64,000 bases of DNA from JBGQBN01 sp041494805 (GCA_041494805.1 JBGQBN010000015.1:1-64000), one strand, 5' to 3'. Counted from the stretch's first letter, positions 1 to 8,266 are shown. The notes: generated by a model from the sequence alone, not told the origin. Made by a program: numbers and translations.

Positions 1-767
1 AGGACGTCCTGCGCATGGACGACCCCAACAATGTTGTGGATCGTACCTTCGAACACCGGCACTCGCGAAAACGGCTTGCCCCGCAGCAGCTCGATAAACT
101 GCTCCACCGTGGTGTTGGTCGGTACAGCGACGATTTCCGGCCGCGGCTTCATCGCCTCACGCACGGTCTTCTCTCCGAATTCCACCACCGACTGGATCAG
201 GTCGCGGTTGCTTTCATCGAGAATGCCTTCCTCCTGGCCGGCTTCGATCAGCGCGTCCACTGCTTCCGCCTGGGTCTCGGGAGTCTCGTCGGAGTGTTCC
301 CTGGTAAGAGCCGTCACCGACTTCAGGAAACCCAACACCAGGGTCACGGGCAGCACCAGGTAAATGAGAATTCGCAGCAATAAGGTCCAGCGCGTCAGCC
401 ATCGTCCGGTGGTCCGCGAGAAGAAGACAAAGGGGAAAAAGCGGTTGAAGATAATCACGATCAGGACCAGGCTCAAGGTAGCCTGCAGGATTTCGTACCC
501 ACTCCAGGCGCGGTCGCGGAATACGGTGAAGCCCACCAGCATGGCGATTGCCGCGGTCGTGAGTTGAGTAAGGACCGCCATGGAAAGTGCGGCCCGCGGC
601 CGGCTCATACCCAGCCTTGGCTCGACTTTCTGCTCGAAATTGTCGATGTTGTCCTGGAACTCACGCGAGAGAAATTTGCCGATCTCGGCGTAGAGGCGAT
701 CCACGTAGGAGACCAGGGTGAGCAGCCCCACCAACATCAGCAGCGCAATCGCGATGGCGTAGTTCAT
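1..767 (-). CDS. CBS-domain membrane protein of the CorC/HlyC family (partial)
   Basis: The reading frame starts at ATG 767 and runs off the left edge, so about 255 N-terminal residues are visible. It opens with a membrane helix (MNYAIAIALLMLVGLLTLVS) and has two further hydrophobic stretches near residues 75-95 and 125-145, as in the DUF21-type membrane part of the family. A cytosolic CBS-like start follows (VREAMKPRPEIVAVP...), containing the family motif in which a regulated gate residue precedes the CBS pair. Members are linked to divalent cation (Mg2+/Co2+) export or tolerance. The start overlaps the ybeY stop by ATGA, so translation is probably coupled. The order phoH-ybeY-corC is conserved across bacteria and supports the call. 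The substrate cannot be told from sequence. Confidence 0.85.
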   Translation of the reverse strand, partial: MNYAIAIALLMLVGLLTLVSYVDRLYAEIGKFLSREFQDNIDNFEQKVEPRLGMSRPRAALSMAVLTQLTTAAIAMLVGFTVFRDRAWSGYEILQATLSLVLIVIIFNRFFPFVFFSRTTGRWLTRWTLLLRILIYLVLPVTLVLGFLKSVTALTREHSDETPETQAEAVDALIEAGQEEGILDESNRDLIQSVVEFGEKTVREAMKPRPEIVAVPTNTTVEQFIELLRGKPFSRVPVFEGTIHNIVGVVHAQDV

Positions 768-1297
768 CGTGCCCGTGTGGTGCGGGCGCTCCCGCCCGCG
801 GTGTTTCTCTGCGTTCTCAGTGGCCCTTCGCCGCGCACCCTACGATTCAAGTCCTTCGCTGCGCGCATCCCATTTCTCTCAATCAATCCCACTGGCAATC
901 CCAACGATCGACGCAAGCGCTCTTCTCTCCGAGCCATCTCGCCTTGGTCGTGTTCGTGGTCGTACCCGGCCAAGTGGAGCACGCCATGCAGTACGAGGAT
1001 TTTGATCTCCTCTGCCGCCGAGTGTCCAAGGCGTCGCGCATTCTTCGCGGCAATATCCGCCGAAATGGCCACATCGCCGGCAAAACCATCATCCAGCCCC
1101 AGCACCGGCTGGAATGACAGCACGTCCGTTGGCCTGTCCTTGCCCCGGAAACGGCCGTTCAGTCCACGCAATTCTTGACTGCTGGTCACCAGCACATTGA
1201 TCGCGCCTCGTAAACTGGCCGCGCGGCTGGCCCGCGTCACGAACTTCGCCAGCGCAGCCTGACTCAGTGCCGCCACTCTTTTTCGCAGGATGATCAA
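764..1297 (-). CDS. ybeY: Endoribonuclease YbeY (rRNA maturation factor)
   Basis: A 177-residue protein with the metal-binding signature HGVLHLAGYDHEHDQG; His104, His108 and His114 are the expected zinc ligands (H-x3-H-x5-H). YbeY is a single-strand endoribonuclease needed for 16S rRNA 3'-end maturation and ribosome quality control. The start is TTG 1297, behind a GAGAGGAA ribosome binding site; no ATG is available in frame. The C-terminus (after about residue 150) is an extension rich in Arg that is longer than usual for the family. The stop overlaps the start of the downstream CBS membrane protein. A terminator separates it from phoH upstream. Confidence 0.93.
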   Translation of the reverse strand: MIILRKRVAALSQAALAKFVTRASRAASLRGAINVLVTSSQELRGLNGRFRGKDRPTDVLSFQPVLGLDDGFAGDVAISADIAAKNARRLGHSAAEEIKILVLHGVLHLAGYDHEHDQGEMARREERLRRSLGLPVGLIERNGMRAAKDLNRRVRGEGPLRTQRNTAGGSARTTRAR

Positions 1298-1346
1298 ATT
1301 CCTCTCTAATCCTCAGCGTCTGGTTGTGGTTCGGCCCTTACTGTCC

Positions 1347-1383
1347 AAAACAAACAGGAGGGCCTCGACGGGGCGCCCTCCTG
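1347..1383 (-). terminator. Intrinsic terminator downstream of phoH
   Basis: Perfect 9-bp arms (CAGGAGGGC 1355-1363 and GCCCTCCTG 1375-1383) with an 11-nt loop. Read on the minus strand the stem is followed by TTTGTTTTGG. It lies 17 bp past the phoH stop and before ybeY. Confidence 0.8.
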
Positions 1384-1399
1384 ATCCATTGTATTCGCT

Positions 1400-2467
1400 C
1401 TACTCTTTATTTTCTGCTTCTGCTGGTGACACCGCATTCTTCTGCAGCGATACAGTGTCGCCGCCGTTTGCTTTTCCATTGGTGGAGCCCTTGGATTCGA
1501 GCAGCGACATCTGTGCCTGGGCCACTCGCTCCTTGTGTTCGTCGTAGGCTCGGATGATGCGCTGCACCAGGTGGTGTCGCACCACATCGCTCTCGTCGAA
1601 GTAGACGAAGGTCAGCCCCTCGACCGTCTTCAGTATGTCCACTGCTTCCAGCAGACCGCTGCGGCGGGCGCTGGGCAGGTCAATTTGCGTGACGTCGCCA
1701 GTGATCACCGCTTTGGAATTGAATCCCAGGCGGGTGACGAACATCTTCATCTGTTCCGAGGTCGTGTTCTGTGCCTCGTCGAGGATGACGAACGAATCGT
1801 TCAGCGTACGCCCGCGCATGAAGGCTATGGGCGCGATCTCGATCACGTCCTTCTCCAGGTAGCGGTCTACTTTTTCCGGATCAAGCATGTCATAGAGCGC
1901 GTCGTACAACGGACGCAGGTAGGGGTCGATCTTCTCTTGCAGCGTACCGGGCAGGAAGCCCAGGCGCTCGCCTGCTTCCACCGCGGGGCGCGCCAGGATG
2001 ATCCGGTTCACGCGCTTGGCCAGCAGCGCGGAGATGGCCATGGCCACGGCGAGATAGGTCTTGCCGGTGCCCGCCGGCCCGATGCCGAATACCATGTCGT
2101 GCTTTTCGATGGCTTCCAGATAGCGCCGCTGGTTGACGCTCTTGGGCTGCACCGTACGCCGCCCGAACGAGCGTTGCCGTCCGGCTTCGGCCAACCCGCG
2201 CAGCGTGGCTTTCGGGTCAGCCATCAGCACGCGCAACATGCTGTTCAGGTCACCGTTGTTGAAGGTAAACCCGGAGCGCTGCAGGGAGTCGTAGTCAGCA
2301 AAGACTTCCTCGGCTCGAGCGACATCGCGGGCGGCCCCTTCTAGTTCGATGGAATTGGAACGCAGGTCGATGTTGATGTTTAAGCCGTCTTCCAGCACAT
2401 GCAGATTTTCATCCCGCGTGCCGAACAGGGTCTCGATGTTGGGACTGATTGCAATGCTCTTCTTCAT
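1400..2467 (-). CDS. phoH: PhoH-family ATPase
   Basis: A 355-residue protein. Residues 1-110 form the N-terminal PhoH-like/KH-type region; residues 115-320 are the P-loop ATPase with Walker A (GPAGTGKT) and Walker B (FVILDEAQN), followed by a conserved Arg-rich stretch (LPSARRSGLLEAV). The family is related to helicase cores and is found with YbeY and with RNA-processing functions; the exact substrate is unknown. The C-terminal 35 residues are low complexity (Ser/Asn/Gly). The start ATG 2467 is the first in frame. The gene lies at the head of the phoH-ybeY-CBS cluster, but a strong terminator follows it, so the downstream genes may need read-through or their own promoter. Confidence 0.93.
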   Translation of the reverse strand: MKKSIAISPNIETLFGTRDENLHVLEDGLNINIDLRSNSIELEGAARDVARAEEVFADYDSLQRSGFTFNNGDLNSMLRVLMADPKATLRGLAEAGRQRSFGRRTVQPKSVNQRRYLEAIEKHDMVFGIGPAGTGKTYLAVAMAISALLAKRVNRIILARPAVEAGERLGFLPGTLQEKIDPYLRPLYDALYDMLDPEKVDRYLEKDVIEIAPIAFMRGRTLNDSFVILDEAQNTTSEQMKMFVTRLGFNSKAVITGDVTQIDLPSARRSGLLEAVDILKTVEGLTFVYFDESDVVRHHLVQRIIRAYDEHKERVAQAQMSLLESKGSTNGKANGGDTVSLQKNAVSPAEAENKE

Positions 2468-2866
2468 TCAGTGTTTGGCGCATCCCTCCCGCGCGCCTGT
2501 TGCGCCTTGCTGCCAAAGGACGGGGCCTAGATGAGACTTCCCCGGGGCAGGCACGCCCATTAAACCAATTTCTTGCAAAAACAGGATTATTCTGTCTGGA
2601 GGTGGAACCAGCCGGGATGCTCGCCCCGAGGTGCAAGCAACTACCATTACTGTAAAGGGTACCCCGCACTCGGATGGGAGTCAATGCCGGAGGAACTCAC
2701 TGAAAGAATGCCCACCACAAGGGGATTGGAAGAGTTGATCAGGATTTTGAGGCGCTCGAGGGCGTCGGCCATACCGGTTTGACCAGCTGCAACTTACTCC
2801 AGTAAAATAGCTTATTCAGTACCAGCCCGGACACCTGTCTAGAGAAACGAAGGTAACAAAGCAAAC
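2468..2866. other. Intergenic region between divergent phoH and rpsT
   Basis: About 400 bp without a credible gene. The right end holds the rpsT promoter (2779-2808). I see no tRNA cloverleaf and no repeat in it. Confidence 0.5.
2779..2808 (+). promoter_or_regulatory. Sigma-70-type promoter of rpsT
   Basis: TTGACC at 2779-2784 and TAAAAT at 2803-2808, separated by 18 bp, with the start codon of rpsT 58 bp further on. Good match to the -35/-10 consensus; the transcription start is inferred. Confidence 0.6.
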
Positions 2867-3130
2867 ATGGCAAACCATTTTTCGGCGCTAAAACGCGCCC
2901 GTCAAACCGAGAAGCGCACTGCACGCAACCGTAACAACCGCTCCCGCCTGCGTGGCGCCCTGCGTGCACTCCGCGAGAGCTTGGCTAAGGGTGACAAGTC
3001 GGCCGCAGACCAGGTTTTTCGGCAGACCGTGTCCGCCCTCGATAAAGCGATCCAGAAGGGCGTGATTCACGAGAACACCGCCTCGCGCTACAAGTCCCGC
3101 TTGAACACGCGGGTGAATGCGCTGAAGTAG
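2867..3130 (+). CDS. rpsT: 30S ribosomal protein S20
   Basis: An 87-residue, very basic protein beginning MANHFSALKRARQTEKR, a standard S20 N-terminus, with the helical Lys/Arg-rich pattern through to the end (SRYKSRLNTRVNALK). S20 binds 16S rRNA early in 30S assembly. It stands alone as a single gene between phoH (divergent) and the acetyltransferase gene (convergent), which is common for rpsT. The length matches the family (85-90 residues). A clear promoter lies upstream; the ribosome binding site (GAAGG) is somewhat distant from the ATG. Confidence 0.97.
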   Translation: MANHFSALKRARQTEKRTARNRNNRSRLRGALRALRESLAKGDKSAADQVFRQTVSALDKAIQKGVIHENTASRYKSRLNTRVNALK

Positions 3131-3138
3131 TTGCTGAC

Positions 3139-3166
3139 GAGCTACTGGCTCCTAGCTTCTAGCTTA
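3139..3166. repeat. Degenerate word-like repeat (GCTA/CTAGCTT units)
   Basis: Downstream of rpsT the sequence repeats CTAGCTTCTAGCTT-like words with small changes. It is one of a set of unrelated but similarly built intergenic repeats in this window. Confidence 0.45.
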
Positions 3167-3215
3167 AAGACGTAAGCGGCAGACCGCGGGGTCCTCTGTG
3201 GCCCCTGTTGTTAAT

Positions 3216-3968
3216 TCACAGGACGACCCCAAAACATTCCCGCAATGCTGCTCGCCACTCTTCTTCTGATCCCAACAGCCGTTCGTCTCTCGCGTTCTTG
3301 CGGGTGAAAATCAATTTCCGCTCCGATAACGTAATCCGCCCTTCCGGCGTGGCCTTGCTACAGACGCTTTTTCGAGTGAACGGAGACTCGGGGGATGTCT
3401 GATGGTAGTCGCACATGGCTGCGAAATCGTCCAGTCTGCGAGGCGCGAGCGTGAAGGAATACTCGCTTTTCCAGCTGCCATCGGCCTCAGCTCTCTCTAC
3501 GTGCAGCGAACCATTCCCTTCTACGATGCGAAAGTTTCGTCCATCCTGCATTTGTTCCTCGCCAACCTTGAGGCGCAACGGATCGAGAAATGAATCTCCG
3601 AAACCCACGTCCACTAACCACGGCTCGTCGAGATCCACTTGCAGCGTCAGATGATCGAATTCAGGCGACTGGCTGCCATCTTCGCGAGGTACTCGGGCAG
3701 ACAGAAGGGTCACCTGAAATCCTATCCCGCGCAGCAGGGCTGCGAACGCACCGTTCATCTCGTAGCAGAAACCGCCGCGGTGCCGCTCAACGATCTTGCG
3801 CAGGAAGGCTTCTTCCTTGCACACAATCTTTCGGCCGAGATGGATGTCGAGATTTTCGAAGGGAACCGTGAAGAGATGAGCCCGGTGCAGCTCACGCAAC
3901 GTCTCCGGGCTGGGTTGCTTAGGTCCGGTGTATCCGATGCGGTCGAGATAACCGGCAAGGTTGAGCAT
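3216..3968 (-). CDS. nat: Arylamine N-acetyltransferase
   Basis: A cysteine-dependent acetyl-CoA transferase acting on aromatic amines, hydrazines or related acyl acceptors. With the start at ATG 3968 the protein has 250 residues and the catalytic triad falls at Cys68 (RGGFCYE), His106 (FDHLTLQ) and Asp120 (LVDVGFG), very near the positions usual for the family. The PFENLDI motif before the Cys is also typical. An upstream in-frame ATG (4004) would add 12 residues not expected in the family and would overlap the end of holA; the shorter start leaves 8 bp after the holA stop. The gene is the last of the psd-pssA-asd-lptE-holA run. The physiological substrate is unknown. Confidence 0.9.
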   Translation of the reverse strand: MLNLAGYLDRIGYTGPKQPSPETLRELHRAHLFTVPFENLDIHLGRKIVCKEEAFLRKIVERHRGGFCYEMNGAFAALLRGIGFQVTLLSARVPREDGSQSPEFDHLTLQVDLDEPWLVDVGFGDSFLDPLRLKVGEEQMQDGRNFRIVEGNGSLHVERAEADGSWKSEYSFTLAPRRLDDFAAMCDYHQTSPESPFTRKSVCSKATPEGRITLSERKLIFTRKNARDERLLGSEEEWRAALRECFGVVL

Positions 3969-3976
3969 CTGAGCGA

Positions 3977-5100
3977 CTACACGGGTAATTCTTCCTGGGA
4001 CCATCCCGGCGTTTCCGGCTTTGGCTCAGTGGTTAAATCCAGCACCAACTTTTCCAGCACCAGCCGCTTGCTGGGCGGATTCGATCGCAGCGCCAGGTCG
4101 GTTCTCGCGATCAACCGAATGGCCCGCGTTAGTTCCCGCTTTGACGTGTAGCGACGGGCCTGCTTGATGATGTCATCGGCGGCGAACGGGGGCACGCGGA
4201 ATCCCTGCCACAGCGCGGCCCACAACATGCGTTGATCGCGCACATTCCGCTCCAAAATCACCAGCATCTGCCGAAAGGTCTTAGCCAGCATGTAGAGATG
4301 GCCGATAGCTGCATCGTCGCCGTCTCGGTGGTCAGGATCGCATCCAGCATCTCTAGTGCTCGTACCCGGTCTTTGGCGGAGATCGCGTCGGTCAGTTCGT
4401 ATAAAGACCGTTGCTTGGCAGCCAGCACCATGGTCTCCACATCGCCGAGCGTGATGCGCTTCTTCTCGCCTACGTAGAGAATCAGCTTTTCCAATTCATT
4501 GGAAATCATCATCATGTCGCCGCCCAGCGCGTCCACCAGTTCACGGGCGGCATCGGGGTCGATCTTCACCGCTTGCGTGGTGCAGTATTCGCCGATCCAG
4601 CGGACGGCTTCACCTTCTTCCACCCGTGCCAGTTCGATGATGGCGCAATACTCTCCGAGGGTCTCGTGGATGCGTTCGTAACGGTCTTTGTCGGTCAGGT
4701 CCATGCGGCGGGCGTCGGCGGGAATACTGATGTGATCGGCGACGAAGATCAGCACGGCGGCCGGGTTGGGATCTTTGCAGTATTGCTCGATGGCCGCCAG
4801 TTTCTCTTCGTTCGATCCGCGTCCGAACAGGTTCTTGACGCCGCGGACAAAGAACACCTGAAATGGAGCCATCAGCGACGGGGTGCGCGCGCGGTCGAGA
4901 ACCTCGGCGAGATCGGTCTCCGCCAGATCGTACTCGAACAAGCTGAAATCGCGCAGATCGGGCGCCACCAGGTGCTCCAGAATGGCTTCACGGCAGCGCT
5001 TGCGGAAGAAGACCTCATCCCCTACGAAGACATACGCGGGACGCAGCTTGCGGCCTTCCACCTCCGAGACGAATCGGTCCGCTTGCGCGAAACCCCGCAT
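3977..5100 (-). pseudogene. holA: DNA polymerase III subunit delta, interrupted by a -1 frameshift
   Basis: The clamp-loader subunit that opens the beta clamp. Residues 1-259 (from ATG 5100) read as HolA: the N-terminal module with YVFVGDEVFFRKRCREAI, the middle region and the helical DMMMISNELEKLILYVG part. After LTTE the frame ends in a short nonsense tail (stop at 4258), while the true C-terminal third (DGDDAAIGHLYMLAKTFRQ...) continues in the -1 frame to the stop at 3977. The switch point is at about 4324, where GAG and GAC share one G; restoring one base gives an intact protein of about 374 residues. There is no slippery heptamer. Since holA is essential, a sequencing/assembly indel is the likeliest cause. 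The ATG shares one base with the lptE stop. Confidence 0.88.
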
Positions 5101-5621
5101 CAGAAACCCTCCAGAATGTTTGAGACCAGGGTGCGCGCAAACTCACGCGACAGCCGCTGCAGTGCAGGTGAGTCCTCCTCAAAGAAGCTGGAGAGTTCGC
5201 GGGTTACCTGGTATTGCTCGCGGAACAGGTAGGAAGGGTTCTCGTAGAGGACCTTGCCTTGTTTGTCGGTCAGCGAAACTTTCATGCTGACCGTAACCAG
5301 GACGCTGGCCGCCCGGCCCGTCTGCGAGTCGTAGGTGAGAGGTGCGGCGTAGCTGGAAAGCACCGTGCCGCGCAGTGTGGCATCGGCCGTGTCGCTGGCT
5401 TCGTTCATGATGTGGTAGTGCGTGCGTGTGACCAGTTCCCGCACTACCGCTCCAGTGAGCATCTGGTCGATCTTGTAGGTTTGGGTTTGATTGACGAATG
5501 CCGGCACCGCAATCGTCTGCAGGTTGTTGGGAAGGGTGGCCGCGTGTCCCGCCGTATGATACCCGCATCCCGCGCTGAACCAGCAGCTCAACACGGCCAG
5601 CGCCCCCGCCCGCCAATTCAT
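5100..5621 (-). CDS. lptE: LPS-assembly lipoprotein LptE-like
   Basis: A 173-residue lipoprotein: signal peptide MNWRAGALAVLSCWFSAGC with the lipobox ending at Cys19, then a compact alpha/beta domain starting GYHTAG and TIAVPAFVNQT, the usual LptE/LptE-like entry (GYH motif after the lipidated Cys). LptE sits inside LptD at the outer membrane and helps insert LPS. ATG 5621 is chosen because it overlaps the upstream stop by ATGA; a longer start would run deep into the upstream gene. The stop overlaps the holA start. An lptE-holA pair occurs in many Gram-negative bacteria, which supports both calls. Confidence 0.87.
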   Translation of the reverse strand: MNWRAGALAVLSCWFSAGCGYHTAGHAATLPNNLQTIAVPAFVNQTQTYKIDQMLTGAVVRELVTRTHYHIMNEASDTADATLRGTVLSSYAAPLTYDSQTGRAASVLVTVSMKVSLTDKQGKVLYENPSYLFREQYQVTRELSSFFEEDSPALQRLSREFARTLVSNILEGF

Positions 5622-6697
5622 TGGATTTTTCCCCGGGGGCGAGTTGCGGCCATGGTTTCTGCGCATTCGACCGCCGTGGTCGCGGTGATTCGCAGGTTAT
5701 CCGACGCCGCCCACAACCACAAACCGTTCGCATGATTGGCGTCGGGAGTAAGGGTCACAAGGATGTCTGCCTGCCCGGCGGCGTTGACATTACTGGGAGC
5801 ATCTTCGGCGAGATGTGTGACATTCACATGTTCGCCCGCCAGTGCCTGGGACATGCTGCTGATATCCGCAGGCTGGTCCATTTCCAGGTGGACGGCGAAG
5901 GTATGCCCGTGAAACATGGGCGCTTGTACCAGTAGCACTGATGGCGACGGTGCGTCCTTGCCCGCGATCCGTAGGTAATGCTGTAGCACACGCTGCTCCA
6001 CGGTTGCCAGCGGAGGCACGGAATGCTCCCCGTATCGCGTCATCATGTTGAATGCTACCTGGGTGTCGAAGACCGTCTTGGGCATTTGCTGGAAAGAAAG
6101 CAGGTTGACCGTCTGCTCGTGCAGCTCATCCATGCCTTTCTGCCCGTGCTCGGAGGCAGGTTCAAATACCGTCGCCACGGCACGTTTGACCAGCCCCGCT
6201 TTCTGGGCCCGCAGCAAGAGCAGGGCCAGCACCACTGCCGCGGGATGCGCTACCACCGAAGGTCCAGGTTGCAATTCCAAGGTCTGGACTTGACCCAGCT
6301 GGCGCTCAACCCAGGGTGAGCGCACCAGTGCGTCCGGCTCATCTTCCAGCGCGAAGGAAAGATCCACGATGGCGCTGCCCGCCTTACGTGACGTCTTCGA
6401 GGTTCTGCGAGCGCACTCCTGGTCGGAAGCAAAGAAGGTGAAGTCGATCTTCTCGAACTGCTCGGAGCGGACACTTTGAATGAATGAAACTTCGTCTCCC
6501 AGCGTCTCCAGTTGACCCAACGATTCATCGTCGTCCAGCAGCTTGATATCCAGAGACGGGAAATTACGGTCGCTGAGCACCTCCGCGACTTCCTTTCCCT
6601 TGAGCGTACCGGCGCCCACTATGGCCAGGCGATAGAGGTTGCCTGCGCGCACCGGCTCGGCGTGTGCGAGCGCGCCGGATTTGGGATGTGAACTCAT
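5618..6697 (-). CDS. Aspartate-semialdehyde dehydrogenase homologue lacking the catalytic Cys (USG-1-like)
   Basis: A 359-residue protein with a Rossmann start (LAIVGAGTLKGKEVAEVL) and the downstream layout of the semialdehyde dehydrogenase family, including AIVDLSFALEDEPD at the position of the family's conserved loop. Where active enzymes carry Asn-Pro-x-Cys, this one reads VVAHPAAVVLAL, so the nucleophilic Cys appears to be Ala. Such inactive relatives (for example E. coli Usg) are known, with unclear function. The start ATG 6697 overlaps the pssA stop (ATGA), and the stop overlaps lptE in the same way. Its conserved-looking place between phospholipid and LPS-export genes hints at a structural or regulatory role; I do not infer activity. 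Confidence 0.8.
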   Translation of the reverse strand: MSSHPKSGALAHAEPVRAGNLYRLAIVGAGTLKGKEVAEVLSDRNFPSLDIKLLDDDESLGQLETLGDEVSFIQSVRSEQFEKIDFTFFASDQECARRTSKTSRKAGSAIVDLSFALEDEPDALVRSPWVERQLGQVQTLELQPGPSVVAHPAAVVLALLLLRAQKAGLVKRAVATVFEPASEHGQKGMDELHEQTVNLLSFQQMPKTVFDTQVAFNMMTRYGEHSVPPLATVEQRVLQHYLRIAGKDAPSPSVLLVQAPMFHGHTFAVHLEMDQPADISSMSQALAGEHVNVTHLAEDAPSNVNAAGQADILVTLTPDANHANGLWLWAASDNLRITATTAVECAETMAATRPRGKIQ

Positions 6698-7578
6698 GAA
6701 GTCTGCGATGCCTCTTTGTACGCCGGAGGCGGCGATGGCCTGCTCTTGCGCCGGAACATCCACTGCAATCGCCAGAGCACTCCCGAGAATGTGTAGGTTA
6801 GCGCGATCAGGAACAATACCCACTGCGAAAAATACCAGATAGCGGCGAAAAGCCCGCCAAACAGAATGATCAGCCGGAAGGGCTGCCGTGATCGCAAATC
6901 AATGTCCTTAAAACTGTAAAACCGCCACGTGCTCACCATCAAATACGCCACCGCCGCGATCATTAGCATCCAGGTGAGGGCGGTCCACCACTCGAGGATC
7001 GGCGCCCCGGCGGAAAAATGAACGACGGCAGCGATAACCCCCGCTCCAGCAGGAATGGGCATCCCTACAAAATATTTCTTTCCGGGACGCCCCGGGTTCG
7101 AGGGCTGCGGGTTGGTCGTAATGTTGAAGCGCGCCAAGCGGCTGGCGCCCGCCATCAGGAAGAGAAAGCTGGCGATGGCGCCGAACTGCACCAGCTTGCT
7201 CAACATCTCGGCCGGCACCGATGCCGGCAACTGGCGGAATCCCCATGTCCAAGCCAGCATGGCCGGGGCGACCCCAAAAGAGATAACGTCCGCCAGCGAA
7301 TCGAGTTCCCGCCCAAAGTCACTGCCGGTACGAGTCATGCGAGCGATACGCCCATCCAAGCCGTCGAATACGAAGGCCAGTCCGATGGCCTTGGCGGCGT
7401 TGTCAAAATGCCAGGGCTCGGCTGCCGTGCTGTGCGTCACTTGCAGGATGGCGTAGTACCCGAACGCAATGTTCGCGGTCGTAAACAACGAGGGCAGAAT
7501 GTACATGCCCTTGCGGAGCCGCCCTGTGGGCTGATCCTCCTTGCGCCGCTTTGGGGTATCTGGGATTCCCGGGTCCAT
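6694..7578 (-). CDS. pssA: CDP-diacylglycerol-serine O-phosphatidyltransferase
   Basis: An integral membrane enzyme of the CDP-alcohol phosphatidyltransferase family that makes phosphatidylserine from CDP-diacylglycerol and serine. The catalytic motif DGLDGRIAR...GSDFGRELDSLAD is intact (D-G-x2-A/G-R-x8-G-x3-D-x3-D form). Several membrane helices follow, ending in a basic cytosolic tail (RRKSRPSPPPAY). ATG 7578 has GGAGG six bases upstream and shares one base with the psd stop; an in-frame GTG at 7581 is also possible. It follows psd directly, so the two enzymes of the phosphatidylethanolamine branch are made together. Confidence 0.95.
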   Translation of the reverse strand: MDPGIPDTPKRRKEDQPTGRLRKGMYILPSLFTTANIAFGYYAILQVTHSTAAEPWHFDNAAKAIGLAFVFDGLDGRIARMTRTGSDFGRELDSLADVISFGVAPAMLAWTWGFRQLPASVPAEMLSKLVQFGAIASFLFLMAGASRLARFNITTNPQPSNPGRPGKKYFVGMPIPAGAGVIAAVVHFSAGAPILEWWTALTWMLMIAAVAYLMVSTWRFYSFKDIDLRSRQPFRLIILFGGLFAAIWYFSQWVLFLIALTYTFSGVLWRLQWMFRRKSRPSPPPAYKEASQTS

Positions 7579-8246
7579 CACGCTCCTCCGTGCCGACCCT
7601 GCTGAGCGCCGGCAACCACAAGTTGATCCCGCTCTTCCCGCATGTAGGCCAATACGCTGGCTCCACCTTTTACCCGGTCCCCAATTCTGACTTGCAGGCT
7701 GGCGGAGGCGTCAAGCACGACATCCGCCCGCGAACCGAACTTGATCAAACCCACGCGTTCTCCCCGTTCCACCCGCTGGCCAATTTCCTTGGTGAAGACA
7801 ATACGTCGGGCCAGCAGCCCCGCAATCTGCTTGAACACGACTGTCTGCCCTTCGCCTTCCACCGTGACAACATTCTGCTCATTTTGCTCGGCCGAGGCTG
7901 CGTTCATGGCGTTCAGAAACTTGCCCCGCTGATAACGGATGTCGCGAATCACGCCGGCAATCGGTGAACGATTGACATGCACATCGAACACGTTCAGAAA
8001 AATGCTGATCCGCGTGCACCACACTCCGTCTGCCACTACCGGCGATACATCTGTCACCTTGCCATCGGCGGGCGATACCACCGCACCGGCTCCGTTCGGG
8101 ATCACTCGCTCCGGGTCGCGGAAGAACCACAAAAAGAAGCCCGCCAGGAGCAGCGTCGGCATGGCCCAGGGCGCACCGGCGAGCCAGCCCATCAGAGCAG
8201 CAGCGCCGACCAATGGAAGTGCGTAATAGTAGCCGTCTGGAACCAT
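7578..8246 (-). CDS. psd: Phosphatidylserine decarboxylase proenzyme
   Basis: A 222-residue short-type (Psd-A) proenzyme. Two hydrophobic N-terminal segments anchor it in the inner membrane, followed by FFRDPERVIP and SPADGKV, both family hallmarks, and FLNVFDVHVNRSP. The self-cleavage site is the Gly-Ser pair in IKFGSRAD near residue 190; the Ser becomes the pyruvoyl cofactor that decarboxylates phosphatidylserine to phosphatidylethanolamine. It heads the operon with pssA. The ATG has no Shine-Dalgarno sequence, and a -10 box lies only about 15 bp upstream, so the message may be nearly leaderless. Confidence 0.95.
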   Translation of the reverse strand: MVPDGYYYALPLVGAAALMGWLAGAPWAMPTLLLAGFFLWFFRDPERVIPNGAGAVVSPADGKVTDVSPVVADGVWCTRISIFLNVFDVHVNRSPIAGVIRDIRYQRGKFLNAMNAASAEQNEQNVVTVEGEGQTVVFKQIAGLLARRIVFTKEIGQRVERGERVGLIKFGSRADVVLDASASLQVRIGDRVKGGASVLAYMREERDQLVVAGAQQGRHGGA

Positions 8247-8260
8247 TGGGAGATAAGAGA

Positions 8261-8266
8261 ATTATA
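8261..8266 (-). promoter_or_regulatory. Candidate -10 box of the psd operon
   Basis: On the minus strand a perfect TATAAT occupies 8266-8261, 14 bp before the psd ATG. No good -35 is visible. If used, transcription would start about 8 nt before the ATG. Confidence 0.45.

Noticed and set aside
1535..2344. A 269-residue plus-strand frame opposite phoH
   Set aside because: Antisense shadow of a clear P-loop ATPase; no ribosome binding site and no known motifs.
4320..4330. Programmed -1 frameshift in holA
   Set aside because: No X-XXY-YYZ heptamer or downstream structure was seen; an error is simpler (kept as a finding for the break itself).
4411..5232. A 273-residue plus-strand frame opposite holA and lptE
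   Set aside because: Antisense to two well-supported genes; low-quality composition.
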